Notes: generated from the sequence alone by a model not told the origin. Counted from the stretch's first letter, positions 1-11,501 are shown. The stretch: 64,000 nt of DNA from Paraphoma chrysanthemicola (GCA_020744225.1 JAGMWG010000006.1:682001-746000), one strand, 5' to 3'. Program-made: numbers and translations.

Positions 1-32
1 ACCGATTACCGTCGAATAATCAATCGCACATC

Positions 33-400
33 ATGGATACCGCTAAGGCCCCCGTCAAGCTCGTCAAGGTCACTCGTGTCCTTGGCCGAACCGGTACGCG
101 CAACCCTGCAGAAGAAGAAGGAGCGGAGAGAGGGGCAGACAGATCTGAAAGCAGAGATGGATGAGCAGGAAGGAGCATAGGCTGACAGCGTTATTCCAGG
201 TTCTCGTGGTGGTGTCACCCAGTGCCGTGTCGAGTTCATGGACGACCAGACCCGTTCCATCATCCGCAACGTCAAGGGCCCAGGTACGACGAACAGCTGC
301 TTCCCGCCAAAAAGCCGGAAAAACTGACGTCAGAATAGTCCGCGAGAACGACATCCTGTGCCTGCTCGAGTCCGAACGTGAGGCCAGGCGTCTGCGATAA
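33..400 (+). CDS. rps28: 40S ribosomal protein eS28 (RPS28)
   Basis: Exons 33-93, 200-283 and 339-400 give 68 aa, the usual length of eS28. The product is a component of the small ribosomal subunit near the mRNA exit region. The first exon encodes a start followed by KLVKVTRVLGRTG. The second gives SRGGVTQCRVEFMDD and the third ends in the conserved eS28 tail ENDILCLLESEREARRLR. Both introns are GT-AG (106 and 55 nt) and both split a codon after its first base, so the frame closes exactly. Many introns in a very short ribosomal protein gene is common in filamentous fungi. Family assignment is very secure; the exon junctions rest on frame and consensus. Confidence 0.95.
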
Positions 401-760
401 GCGACGATCCGTGGAACGAGGCGCGACTTTTCATTCGGTTACGGAGTTCTTGCGAAAGCTATGGGCATCGATACGGACTTCATGAGCATGAGGGAATGAA
501 TAGGGTGTGGTGCTGAGAACGCGCTGCACCGGATGGGTGTGGCTGTGGTCTGGACATGAACATCACGAAAAGATGGCATGCGGTTCTCTCCGACATAAAT
601 CAATACCATTCGACCTCTCAGTTTGGCCGCCATGGCATCCTCGTTATTGATACCGTGACCATTCTAGGAAAACTGACGCGGACAGGCATAGCTACATGAT
701 CTGCTGACACCCCGAATCAAGACAAGCCGCCAACCTTTTCTTCTTCAGATCGCTCATGCT
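401..760. other. convergent intergenic spacer
   Basis: The spacer lies between the ends of rps28 and the minus-strand gene ending at 761. It presumably holds both 3' UTRs. I see no coding frame with recognisable content. Confidence 0.5.
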
Positions 761-2947
761 CTACTTATCCTTCTCATCCTCCCCACCAACCAGGTCCCGA
801 CGCAACCGTACCTCAGCGGGTTTTCCATCAGCTTCCCAGATCGCTTTGCAGTCGTAACGCTTGTCGAAGTAGAACCACATGTCCCACAGGAACCATCGTG
901 CTAGGAAGCGAGCCTGGTACAGCATGAACTTTGGGTTCGTTTCGTTGACCACATCCAATATAACTGCAGCCTTCTTTTTGGACGGCGACAACTCCAGCTT
1001 GCGCGGCTCCGGTACTGCGCCGGGACTTGTCTCCTCCTTGGGAACCATACCCAAGTCTGACTTGATAGTACCCCACTCGACAAGTCCATTCTCGATGGGC
1101 ATAATGCCAGGCTTCGTGGTGGCGTACACCTCATGCCACTGCCCCGTGATGCTGATGAGCGACTTGACGTATAGCTTCCACTGCTTCATGAAGCCGAAGG
1201 TGACGTATGCGCCGCAATGGACCTCGTTGCCCGAGCGCCGAATCATTAAGATGAGTCCGCCTTTGTTCCGATCGAGTTCTCGCCGGTACACAAACTCTTC
1301 GACCGCCGGGTTCAGAAAGGCTTCCAAGCATTCCTTGCTCGTGTGAGAAAGAACAGTGGCGACCGAATCGCAAAGTCGAGGATAGGCGTGCTTGACGATC
1401 GGGTCCTCGCCGCCAAAATATGCCTCCAAGTCGACAATATGCATACTTCGTGGCGAGTCCAGACGCTGATATGGGAAGGAGTGATTCGGACCCAGAAACA
1501 CATTCTTCATGACCTCGTCATTCGCATCCCCTTCCGGATCGCAACACCACGAATTCCTCAGCTCTTCAACCTGGTCTCGGATCCGCTCCTCTTCTCGTAA
1601 CATCTGTTCCTCGGCGCGCTTCTTCGGCGAGCTCAGCACTGACTTCACTGTCTGCTGTATTGCCGTCCCAAAGTACGACATTGCGCCAGTCTTCGTCGGG
1701 GTTTGCGGCACAGGCGACTTGTAGGTCGCCTTGAACGTCTCAACGACTTTGTTAGCGTCCATCTCTGCCCACTCGTCATCTTCGGGGTCCCATATGTTGC
1801 CTTTGAATGGGCTGATCTCGCGAGCGGCAGAGAGGGTAGCGCTCATTAGTTTGTCTTCGCTGCGCCGGATAGTCTTGTAAGGGTTTAGGTGTAGGGACTG
1901 GAGTTGTGTCGGAAGCTTCGGGCTGGAGGTGTTCGACGTCAAAGTCGAGGTGACTGCGACTTCGCCATCGCCATGTTTTGATCCAAGCTCCGTTTGCTCT
2001 CGAGTATCATGGGACAGTGCGGGGTTTGTCTTTGCCAGCTGATCTATCCAGCTGATCTTTCCACTGCGCTTTGGCTTGCTCTTTGTCATCAATGCACTTG
2101 TTAGCGACCGAGATGACAGAGTTGCGATCGTGTATCGGCGGTTGAAATTGAATTCATCGTCATCGGGATCAAAAGGACTTCGACCTTGGGACGCAGGGAA
2201 ATCGTCTCCGCCTCGAAGCTTCGATGAGACCGCTTCTTCAGGCTCAGTACCTGGTGAAGGTTGAGGCAGCGGGTATGGTGACGACAAACGCGGCGAGCGG
2301 ATGCTCGAGGGAGATAGTAAAGGTGTTGGCGGTTGAGATACCTCTTCCTTCGTCACAGTCGCTAATGAGGCGTGATTAGCCTCATAGCCATCTACGTTCA
2401 ATGGAGTACGACCACGATACGAATTGGAAATCTCCTTGTGACGAATCTTCAAGGATAGTAGCAGCTTCGATACGTCTTTGGTCGTGGGGTCGGGGCGACT
2501 ACTTGCTTGTTTGTCTGGCGAATGGTGCTGAACTTGAAGCATCGATTGGTCTACATAATGAGAACGAGACGGGGCTTCCTCTTCCGTTTCGATAGAGTAC
2601 TTCCTACCATGGCCGAACTCATCCTCGTCCGCGTCCCACATACTCCTTCCTCGAAACGATGGGAAGTGTACTTTGCTTCGGAGGCTGGAGGCTTTCAACT
2701 CTGTGTTGCTTGGCCTATCGATTTGATTAGGCTGTCTCGCTGTCTGCTGCTCAGCATTCGTCGCTGGTGGTGACCTGGTCTCAGTGCCCGTCCCAATGGT
2801 GTACTTTCGGTTCAAGTCGAACTCATCGTCATTGGCGTCAAATGCACTGCGACCACGGTAAGAAGGGAATGCCTCATCGTGTTTCAGAGGCGATTTCACG
2901 CTCGTCGAGGCTGGGACATCGATGTTTGGATTCGGTGAGTCGAACAT
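761..2947 (-). CDS. Long repeat-bearing protein with C-terminal paralogue-family core, function unknown
   Basis: Single-exon frame of 728 aa from the first ATG at 2947. The frame stays open upstream to a TTG at 3037 but meets a stop just beyond it, so an upstream exon is possible. The N-terminal half is disordered, rich in Ser and Pro, and carries three clear copies of a motif F-P-x-[YFS]-[RQ]-G-R-S-x-[FW]-D-x-[ND]-[DE]-D-E-F...R-[KR]-Y-[TS]-I (about residues 27-51, 94-119, 249-274) plus a degenerate copy near 177-197. A related acidic piece, GNIWDPEDDEW, lies near 383. A charged helical stretch (about 445-465) leads into a C-terminal domain with SMHIVDLEAY, LCDSVATVLS, FLNPAVEEF and GNEVHCG, which matches the core of the three small genes at 54.3-57.5 kb. 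I do not recognise a named domain. The acidic repeats may be short linear binding motifs (inference). Confidence 0.75.
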   Translation of the reverse strand: MFDSPNPNIDVPASTSVKSPLKHDEAFPSYRGRSAFDANDDEFDLNRKYTIGTGTETRSPPATNAEQQTARQPNQIDRPSNTELKASSLRSKVHFPSFRGRSMWDADEDEFGHGRKYSIETEEEAPSRSHYVDQSMLQVQHHSPDKQASSRPDPTTKDVSKLLLSLKIRHKEISNSYRGRTPLNVDGYEANHASLATVTKEEVSQPPTPLLSPSSIRSPRLSSPYPLPQPSPGTEPEEAVSSKLRGGDDFPASQGRSPFDPDDDEFNFNRRYTIATLSSRSLTSALMTKSKPKRSGKISWIDQLAKTNPALSHDTREQTELGSKHGDGEVAVTSTLTSNTSSPKLPTQLQSLHLNPYKTIRRSEDKLMSATLSAAREISPFKGNIWDPEDDEWAEMDANKVVETFKATYKSPVPQTPTKTGAMSYFGTAIQQTVKSVLSSPKKRAEEQMLREEERIRDQVEELRNSWCCDPEGDANDEVMKNVFLGPNHSFPYQRLDSPRSMHIVDLEAYFGGEDPIVKHAYPRLCDSVATVLSHTSKECLEAFLNPAVEEFVYRRELDRNKGGLILMIRRSGNEVHCGAYVTFGFMKQWKLYVKSLISITGQWHEVYATTKPGIMPIENGLVEWGTIKSDLGMVPKEETSPGAVPEPRKLELSPSKKKAAVILDVVNETNPKFMLYQARFLARWFLWDMWFYFDKRYDCKAIWEADGKPAEVRLRRDLVGGEDEKDK

Positions 2948-3730
2948 CGCGATAGTGAGTGATCCTGTGGATGTAGGAGTGGCAGGTATTTGTCTGCTCC
3001 TAAGCTTGGGCTGTGATGGAAGGGATGATTTGCTCAAGGAGACAAGTCGTGTCTAATGGGGCTACGATATGGCTGTGTCTTACGCCACTGATTGATGTTG
3101 AAAGTTGAAGTTGAGGTCAGTGCAAGCAGAGTTGATACTTTCTTGAGCACAGTGTCAGCCAGTGAGACAATTGACTTTGGACCGTAGGGCATTTGTTCCT
3201 TGCGGTCGCTAGGTGATACATCATAGCGCTAGCTATGAACGAGCTTCTTGCAAGTATCGTTGCCTACTGAAAGCAAACAAGTCACGGGACTCTGTGGATG
3301 CTATATGAATGGGTGTGGTGGAGATAGTATACACGGGGGTGGAAATGTGAGCAACAGGTCTGTCGCCTCGACTACGTTTAACGTGTCCAGTCCATTCGGT
3401 ATACTGGCATTGTTTCGAATTGTACATATATTGAAACCCGGTGGAAGTGGTCAAGTGTGTTGTCCAGATTGTGCAAGATCATGGAGTCAGAGCATGCTAC
3501 ATAGCAACTTATACTTCATGAAGATTCAAGTTTGCTGTGTATACACTATCAAATGAATCTAATGCACACAAAAAACTTTAACATTACCATTATGAAATCC
3601 AATGCGTTATAGTGCTCCAGTAGGCTAGTCTATAAATCTATGTACGATTTCCCAAATGTCCGCTGAGAGAGCGTCACCACGTTTACTCCATGTACCCAAA
3701 ACCTATTCAATCTTGAACTACACCCGAAGC
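2948..3730. other. intergenic, upstream of the repeat-bearing gene
   Basis: This holds the presumed promoter of the gene starting at 2947 and the 3' flank of the gene ending at 3731. Overlapping short frames on both strands look like chance. No motif is recognised. Confidence 0.4.
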
Positions 3731-4842
3731 CTACGCCTCGACCATTTTTCCCCTCAACCACTCCGCAAAACCCCCTTCCTCCACACTCTTACTAAACGCA
3801 ACCCAAAACGCCAACTTCTCACTCACCGGTCTTGGACAATGTTCTACTAATGCCTTGACCTGCAATCTAACCAGTCCCTTAATCTCCATCAACTGCTCTG
3901 CCCACTCGAGATCCACGCCGCCAAACGCACCGCCCCCACCCCATTCATTTCGCATGCGGACCATGGTATTGTAGTCTGCCGCGGTGATTGGTGCAATGTC
4001 GTCCCATCCGATATCCGGCTTGCCACCGATGATGTTGAGATGCAGAGAGCGCAATGTGAAGCCTAGTGCGTCGGGAACGTCGGGGTTAGGTGAGCGCGCA
4101 GCGTCGTGGTGGAGCGCGATGTACTCGCACAGCGTTGACCATTCCGCGCGGTCGAATTCCTTGGTGTATGGGAGGGCCTTTTTGGAGAAGCTAAGGTGAC
4201 GGATGTGGCTTCTTGCGATCGGAGTCAGGTCGTTGAGGAAGGGGACTGCGGCTTCGATGCTGGTGTGGAAGGAGAAGGAGTACGTTGAGTATAGGACTTT
4301 GGAGGCTTCGGCGTGGATTTGCTGGTTCAGGGCGAGGAGAGAGGGAACATTGTGCCGGAGGTGGGCGGTATAGGGCGAGAGGAGGATGCGGTAGGTTGTG
4401 GGCGTTGTGGTGGTCAGAAAAGGACCTTGCATGCATGTTAACAATGAGCCTGTCATGCGTCTCATGGTGATGAACCTTGTTTCGTCTACGCTTTCAGGGA
4501 GTGTATCGCAAAACGAGATACGGAATATGACTTACCAGTTCGGATGTGATAGGTACTTCTACGTCTCCATGACCTTGATCCTTGTGACCCTAACCATGGA
4601 TCCATGGTGCGCACACTAAGCGTGAAAGGATCATTGTTCGTGTCTTCTGAGTAGTATGTGTGGAAGTCCGGCAAGAGGTTCGCGAGACTTGTGCTCGTAC
4701 CCGTCGAGGGCACTATGGTTGGATGTAGTAGATACTCATATATCATGAGTCGGATCTCGAAGGGCAATCGAAGTAATGGAGAGGCTTCAGATCCCTTGTT
4801 CTGTGCCGTGGTATAGGTCATATCGGACGTCGAGTTCGCCAT
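3731..4842 (-). CDS. 2EXR/DUF7730-like fungal protein
   Basis: Two exons on the minus strand, 4536-4842 and 3731-4485, give 353 aa. The intron (4486-4535, 50 nt) has a GTAAGT donor and TAG acceptor, and its phase joins the two open frames exactly. Near residues 20-40 lies LLRLPFEIRLMIYEYLLHP, the leucine-rich signature of the large fungal group annotated as 2EXR, DUF7730 or F-box-like. Exon 2 begins near a second conserved block, LLALNQQIHAEASKVLYS, typical of the same group. No catalytic residues are evident; members are usually of unknown function and highly expanded in Pezizomycotina. Family call is firm, function unknown. Confidence 0.82.
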
Positions 4843-6726
4843 TCCGAATTTGTCTCTCGAATCTCGGTGCTGTTTCTGAGGTTCTGAGGGCTGTATCGAG
4901 CGCTTATCCTATCAGTTATTTGATCGCCACCACCTCACAATGCCCAGATATGGCGTTCTTCAGCTCGTCAAACACCTGATCTCAATGGTAGCTTCCGCTT
5001 CAGCTCTCTTGTCTTTGTCCAATCTCTTGCGAAAGCGTAATTTATGGCTCGACTCACGCCACGCGACGATAGAAGAAAGTGGATGGTAGGCACTCGTCTC
5101 GAGCAGTTGGCGGCCAATGTGGGCGCGGCTGTGGTTTTATCGTAACAGCTTCCCGCGGCGACCCGTGGGCTCCAACCAGCGGGCTGCGCGATGCTTATCA
5201 CCTCATGCACGCGTCGAAAAATGTAATAATTCCGAAATCCACGACAGCACCCTGATGAGCAGGGTGCGTTGCCGACATGCCACGCCGGATCCATGTAGTG
5301 GGAGACTAGCCATGCCCTGTGTGGTTTGGCGGTGGATCATAAGGTGCAGTAGCGCGTCGACAGCCGTTTGAAGTGGGGATGACGTTTTAGGAAATGCGAT
5401 GACACTTTCGATGGTAGCGGTGAGACTTTCGAGTTTGCTGCTTAATGAGTGGATTGCAAACCACTTCGGGCAATTTGCACAACCCAGTTCACGGTCAAAT
5501 TCGCTGCTTATTCGCTCAAAAAAAAAAGTAATCACCTCTACAAGACCTTGCCCGCCTGCACGTTCAGCTAATGCCAGCAAAAGTCCAGCGCGCTGATTGA
5601 TTCTAGTCAGTCTGACATATCACCGAACCGGTCCATGTCCACGTATCAACATATATGCATCAAGCACACTGTTGAACAACATGCTGATAACATTGGTACG
5701 GCCGCAGATTGCTTGCCGAGGCGGCTCGCGATTGTTGCATTCTTCTATCGGTCCTTCTGGGACGCCCGCCGAGATTCCTGATTGACGGACTTTGCGCAGT
5801 AGAGCTCTGAGCCCGGAATGGCGTGCCGATCCCATCGAACACCGCCATACTTGCGTGCTTTTACTGTTGGTTGCATCTGGGGGAGTCTCGGCAGGCAAAG
5901 GTACGTACCTGCATCTGCGAGATCGGCAGCGTGCCTTACTCGCTACCCCTGCGCGACTGGGATACTGTGAACATTCTCGATTGAAGGCGCGACCCGCTTT
6001 GCATACGGTCTGGTTCGGCGAGTACAATTGTTGCTGAGGTATTTACCCAAACACATCGGCCGAGTTCTTTCCAGTGGATTAATGGTAAATTTGATTAGAA
6101 AGTAGATGTGGTTTGGTGAGGATTATGCCGAGGATGCCCTGATCAAAAACTGTGCTTCCAAGTAGGAGCGCCTGCCTGCTACCCTACGCAGAGAGCTGAC
6201 GAGGCAGGTAAAATCATCATGTATCTATGCATCATCATCATCATCATCACACCGACAGTCTCAAATTGCTTCCACTTCCAATCGTTCGCATTGCAAAGCT
6301 ATGGCAAGCCGCTGTCCAGCTGCATTCTGACTCCAAATCCACCAGAGACTTTGTCCCAATCCCTTTTCCTGTACCCTAATATTTCAGTTCCAAACCACCG
6401 GGAAAAGAGCTAAACATTAACCACAGAAAGCAAATCTTTTTGAGTTTGAACCCCTCCCTTGCAGATGTGAACGCCGTTCGCATGTTGCGCTTGACCAGCT
6501 AACCAAAGTTGTGACAAAGTGAGAGGATGCAAGAGGAGAGAAAGGAGAAGAAAGGAGATTCATAGTACAAAGTGTCTGAGGCGTATCAAGCGTACCAAAT
6601 GTGCTTTTAAGGGCCGTCAGCGTGTCAATGACATGAGAGAAAAGGATATACCCCTCGCCATACTACGTCTTGCTCCTACGGGTAGGACTTGGCTTCCTTC
6701 TCTTCAAGTCGTGGAATTTTGGAGGC
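4843..6726. other. 1.9 kb gene-poor intergenic region
   Basis: Several frames of 80-135 aa overlap on opposite strands (for example 5203-5580 minus and 5620-6027 minus), none with recognisable motifs or good starts. A short ATC microsatellite lies at 6231. The left part should include the promoter of the gene starting at 4842 and the right part the 3' UTR of DEF1. Confidence 0.4.
6231..6248. repeat. (ATC)6 microsatellite
   Basis: Six perfect ATC units in a non-coding stretch, flanked by looser ATC-like sequence just upstream. Confidence 0.9.
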
Positions 6727-9700
6727 TTAGTTGTGTCCGTAATTTCCACCCCAGCCTCCACGGCTCTGGTAGCTGCCACCACCGCCACCATATCCTCCAC
6801 CGAATCCGCCGTAGTTGCCATACTGGCTCTGTTGATGGCTTCCGCCACCTTGGTGTCCAAGACCACCAAGACCTCCGCCGTATTGGCTGTTCCCGCCAAG
6901 GTGGCCCGGATAACCTCCGAAACCTTGCTGGTGCGACTGTTGCGGACCGCCTTGTCCAGGGGTGTTCTGCGTTGCAGAGCCGGGACGACCAGGTTGAGCT
7001 CCTAGCGCGGACGGGCTGGGGCCGCCGCTCTTCTCTCCAAAGGGTTTGAGAGAGTCTTCACTGGCTCCAGGCTGTCCACCTTGTTGCTGTCCATAAGAGC
7101 TTTGGTTCGAGTAGTTCTGTCGTCCAAACGAGTCAGGGAAGCCACCGAAGCCACCCGTACCGGCTGTTGCGCTATGATTCTGCGAGGTTGCCGATGCGGA
7201 TCGACCATAGTCACCCAGTCCGCCAGGGCGTTCATGGAGAGCAGACGCGCCGAAGCCTCCAGCGTTAGCCGGAGAGGAAGAGTGTTGGTCGTAAGAAGCC
7301 TGGGCAGACATCCCGTAGTGGTGTGGCTGACCATACATGCCCTTTCCAAATGAGCCATAGCCGCCACCTTGACCGTAGCCGCCGAACTGGTTCATGTAAT
7401 TGGCATAGTAGGGGCTACCATAGTACGGGTGGTTATACGGATAACCGCCAGCATGACCTTGCTGACTACCATGCTGCTGCTGTTGCTGTTGCTGCTGCAG
7501 ATGTTGGCTTTGGGAGCCAGGACCACTGGGTTGCTGTCCTGCAGGGTTGGGCGTGTTGTGTCCACTGTTCTGTGCTTCGCTGTATCTGCCTTGGCCCTGC
7601 TGACGTTCGTTAGAAAATTGCCATCCTCCAAGTTCCGCTCCCATCTCGGAAGTCAATCTCTCCTTGCCTTGACTAACCGTCCGACTTCCCGTTGACATCG
7701 GCCACGACGCCTCAGGATGACTGACAGCTGGCATGGGCACAGAAGAGCGTGACAGATCGTCGAATGGGAAAGACGCCGGAATATTGTTGAGAGAAGATCT
7801 TACCTGCTGTTGACTCTGAGAGAAGGTAGAGTCGGCGGGACCGGAGCCGAACGCACTGCCAGTTCGCTGCTGAGCAGAACCAGCCTCTTGCTGGCTGGGT
7901 GTGCCCTGCTGTCCGTAGGCTCCATAGTATTGTTGGTATCGCTGCTCAGCTGTGAGGTACTGAGAGCCGTAGTTGTCGGGTGCTGATGAGAATGCACCGG
8001 ACTGGGGCTGAGCCTGGCTTTGCTGGCCCTGTTGGCCAGGATAATCGTACTGGCTTGACTGGGAGGGAATTTGCTGGCCAAAAGGATCGTATGGCTTCTG
8101 TGGAGGCGCAGATGCCTCTGATTGAATGCCTGTCTGACCATAGCGTCCGAATTGGTCGTAACGCTGGTTTGATTGAGAGCCCTGGTTCTGCATCGCCTGC
8201 GCTCCGAGGGCATTCGATGGGGATTGCTGGGAGAGGGGCTGCTGCTGGGGCAACGGGGGCAGTCCTGGGGCTTGCTTGGGCGTAGGGATCGGTTCTTGCG
8301 GTGTCTCTGCTGCTGGAGGAGCCTGGCGCGGAGCCGGTGGTAGAGCGGCCCTTGGTTGGGCGACAGGCGAGTGCTGAGGGGGTTGTTCCCTGGTTTCAGC
8401 CTCTTCTCTTTCCTCATCTACATCCAAATCAGCAGGATCGCCGAGGCCCAAGCTGCCAAACTGCACCGCTGCCCTGTCCACGGCATGGTTGCCGGGCATG
8501 ACAACTGCTTCCTGCTGTTCCACCAATCTCCTCTGGAAGCTTGCGCTTCGATGTCCACTGCCAGATGTAGCCTTGAGTGCGCTAGTCGCAAAACCTCCAA
8601 TACCTGGGCGCCCAATTGGCGGCTGGGTGGTGGTGCTTAGTGGGGTAGCTACCGCACTTCCAATGTCCTTTGAGCTGGCGACTGTGCTGAAAGCAGTCTC
8701 TGTTGGGGGTGGATGCGACTCGTCTGGTAGATGTTCGACATTTTCTTTGGTGAGTTCGTCTTTTGATGGCGTGATGGTGAGCTCGGGGCCAGAAGTCTCC
8801 TCTAGCTTGTCGGGCGTCAACTTCGATGTATCTTCGACGGCAATTGGAGGCTCCTCTACCACTTCGTCTGCGATTGGGGGTATGGGTAGCTCTTCAGCAT
8901 GGGCGGCAGGTTCTTGAGCGACTTCGTGACCAGGGGTTTCATCAGGTACGGGCACAGGGTGCTCGGAGGCTGGGGTGGGCTTTTCGGCGGGTTTGGGTAC
9001 GGCGGGCGCAGGTTTCGGCGCGGCAAACATGCTGGCCCAAGTCTTCTTTGCGGCGCCTGCTACAGCAGTAGCGGCCGCTCCAACGGTCGAGTGGGCCTCT
9101 GAAGCCTCTTTCTCTTTGGCTGGTTCAGCAGCCTGACCGTTTTCCTTGGGTTCAGTCGTCGCGGAAGTCGTGTCCCATGCAGCGGACTCGGTCGTTGGAA
9201 TCGATGCAGCCGCTCGGGGGCCGTTCGTCGCTCCTCCGCGTCCACCACGGGTGCCGCCAAAGCCACCGCGACCGCGATCGGTGCCGCGGCCACGGCCACC
9301 ACGTCCACTGTCGGTGCCGCGTCGGGGGGCATCGCCGCGACTTCCGCGAAGAGTAGAGGCGCCGTCTGTGGGCGCGACATTCTCCTTTGCTGCTTTGGAC
9401 CGGGAGCGGTCTTTTGCTTTCTTTGGGACTTCGGCGAATTGTGAGACCGAGCCTGGTGCGTCATTGTCAGCAGTCTTGTCGAGGGTGGAGGTGAAGTGTT
9501 GGCACTGTCGGCGCGTGCGCGCGGCATTGCCAGGGGCGACTCACCCTCGCTGATCTTCTCGATGGTCCTCTCCAGGTCGCCGTCAGAATCCTCGATGGCC
9601 AGTACGAGGTCTGCGTCAGTCCAGTCGGGGAACAGCTCCTTCAGCATGGACAGTTGTCCTTGGTAGCGCTTCTTAAGCTCTGCCAGCTCGCCGGCCTCGG

Positions 9701-9827
9701 CTGATGTGTCGACGTTTGATGGTGCGCCATCACCATTTGTCTTTCGCGAGCCTCGAGAAGCGTAGCTGCCTCTGCCGCCGCGGGCGGTGCTCCTGCCTCG
9801 CGCAGGCCGGGACTGGACTTCAGACAT
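6727..9827 (-). CDS. DEF1: RNA polymerase II degradation factor DEF1
   Basis: Minus-strand exons 9545-9827 and 6727-9452 give 1002 aa. The 92-nt intron has a GTGAGT donor and CAG acceptor, and restores a conserved junction reading EKISEGSVSQFAEVPKKAKD. Residues 1-30 are Arg/Gly-rich. A CUE ubiquitin-binding fold spans about 56-95 (LSMLKELFPDWTDADLVLAIEDSDGDLERTIE), followed by a basic KAKDRSRSKAAK segment and RGG repeats. The rest is low-complexity: Glu/Pro-rich to about 300, then Gln/Gly/Ser/Tyr-rich with a polyQ run and a Gly-rich C-terminus. In yeast, Def1 promotes ubiquitylation and degradation of stalled Pol II and is itself proteolytically processed; the glutamine-rich tail holds it in the cytoplasm. 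The architecture fits that model. Length of the low-complexity part varies freely between species. Confidence 0.93.
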
Positions 9828-10235
9828 GTGATCTGTATTGTGATTGTGGGAGTGGGTTGGGGGGTGGGTGAGAGGACGTGTACGGTGGGGATGATGTGGT
9901 CGGGAGCTAGAGGGTCACAGAGCGACGGAGAGTTGCTGCGTAAACGAGTAGGCTGGCTTGGCGCTAGCCGCGACGGGTTGTGCGCGGCAGTGTCGCGTCA
10001 ATCGAGGCTGCCACAGGCGGGGGTGTGTGCGTACGAAATAGAGGAGGGACTGGACACATGCAAGAGAAAGCGCTGTCGTTTTCACCAAGTATTGTGCCTG
10101 ACGACAACCTTGGAAGCTTCGAGTTAGGCCGTCACGTGCTTACGTCTCCACCCTGTTGGAGTCTCGTCATCGGAGCGGTCCCACCACCGTTCTACCCGCC
10201 CTCTTCACATTCACCTTGGCTGCATTCACAACACC
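9828..10235. promoter_or_regulatory. shared divergent promoter region
   Basis: These 408 bp separate the start of DEF1 (minus) from the start of the next gene (plus). Both promoters must lie here or overlap it. I cannot assign individual elements. Confidence 0.4.
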
Positions 10236-11501
10236 ATGCAGTCTGCCACCAGCAAGCGGTTGCTGAGTACGCTCGCCTCGAAACTACACCCGCAACTACC
10301 GCTGTCTCCCCGCGAGAGCCAACAGCTCCTCAATCTCCTCACCACGTCGTTCCGTGCTCACCTCGACCGCGAACATCCGATCACCGCAACCAAGCGTGCA
10401 CCGAAGCAAGCAGCCCGTCATGCGCCGCCTAACGCGCCTCAGCATAATGCGCCGTCTTCGCATGCCACTGCGACACGCCACATCGACGCTATTCTGACGA
10501 ACCCACTGTTCGCCGTCAAGCCTAGCAGAAGAGCGTCCGAGGCTGCTGCGGTTGACATTCTTCGGGACCCGATGGCATGGTTCGTCAACCAGATAGCTTT
10601 AGGATCCGCCGACCTCCCCAAGGCTGCCATGTGTCTCGATCTGCTCGAATCGACAGCCAACACGCCATCGAGACTTCATAACGGAAAGAGCCCTGCTGAA
10701 ATCATGTCTACATGGCTGCAGACTAGTGGCTTGGATAGGTCCAGAGAGTTCGTGGAGTTACAACCGTCCAAAGGAGGATTCGACACCAAGTCATTGGAGC
10801 GACTAGTAGCTTTGGTCTTCTCCGAAGGACAAACTGCTGCTCCGTGGCGATGGTTCATTCGATCTCAAGATCTGCGTGTGAAGGAAACCAAATTAGAGGT
10901 GCTGAAGGTTACGAAGTTTCGGCAGCAACTACTGCATAAGATGGTCTTACGGGCAGGCGGAGATCTCGCCCAAGGGATGCGCGTCTTTATGCAGGCTTTC
11001 CGTATGGCGGAAGTTGACGGCCTCGAGCCAACGTTCTCCGCTCTCAGGACAGCAGGAGCCCATCTTGTGAACTGCATTATCACGACAAACTCCATGCCAG
11101 TTGACCCCCAGACATACAATGCCTTCCTGGCATCGACCCCGCGCTGGCTTGGGAATTGGAGCCCAGCGGTTGAAGCCATGCTATGGCTGCACCACCCTAC
11201 AAGATCGACGACACTACCCGCGCTAGGATACATCAACGACCCTGCAGGAGCCTCGTTACATATCAAGGCGTCGAGGGGCAGACGTCACTTCCTAGTACAG
11301 CTTTGTCTTGGTGTCGCTCGACAGTCACTCGAGACAGAGCAGTATGCGGACGCACAGATCGCAATGGCATTTGCAAAATCACATTTCCCGGACCTCGTTT
11401 TATCGAAGCCAACAACGCCTGGACCCCAAGCAGCTGCACAACAAAAGGCACGCAAAGAAAGAGAGAACCTCGAATTGCTGGACAGCCTCGTTCCAGCTTG
11501 A
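10236..11501 (+). CDS. conserved fungal protein, probable mitochondrial targeting
   Basis: Single exon, 421 aa, ATG at 10236. The N-terminus (SATSKRLLSTLASKLHPQL) is basic, hydroxylated and lacks acidic residues, which resembles a mitochondrial presequence. Thereafter the protein is mainly alpha-helical, with helices such as WFVNQIALGSADLPKAAMCL (about residues 113-132) and a long region near 225-300. The helical pairs loosely resemble PPR-type repeat proteins, but I cannot fit a repeat unit. No transmembrane segment or catalytic motif is visible. It is divergent from DEF1 across 408 bp. I do not recognise a named family; a role in mitochondrial gene expression is only a guess. Confidence 0.75.
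   Translation: MQSATSKRLLSTLASKLHPQLPLSPRESQQLLNLLTTSFRAHLDREHPITATKRAPKQAARHAPPNAPQHNAPSSHATATRHIDAILTNPLFAVKPSRRASEAAAVDILRDPMAWFVNQIALGSADLPKAAMCLDLLESTANTPSRLHNGKSPAEIMSTWLQTSGLDRSREFVELQPSKGGFDTKSLERLVALVFSEGQTAAPWRWFIRSQDLRVKETKLEVLKVTKFRQQLLHKMVLRAGGDLAQGMRVFMQAFRMAEVDGLEPTFSALRTAGAHLVNCIITTNSMPVDPQTYNAFLASTPRWLGNWSPAVEAMLWLHHPTRSTTLPALGYINDPAGASLHIKASRGRRHFLVQLCLGVARQSLETEQYADAQIAMAFAKSHFPDLVLSKPTTPGPQAAAQQKARKERENLELLDSLVPA

Noticed and set aside
2948..3037. Longer start of the repeat-bearing gene at 3037
   Set aside because: The codon is TTG with an in-frame TAG shortly upstream; ATG 2947 is preferred unless an upstream exon is found.
5203..5580. 125-aa minus-strand frame upstream of the 2EXR-like gene
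   Set aside because: No recognised motif, and overlapped by similar-length frames on the other strand.
7800..8417. 205-aa minus-strand frame inside DEF1
   Set aside because: Out-of-frame reading of the glutamine-rich DEF1 region.
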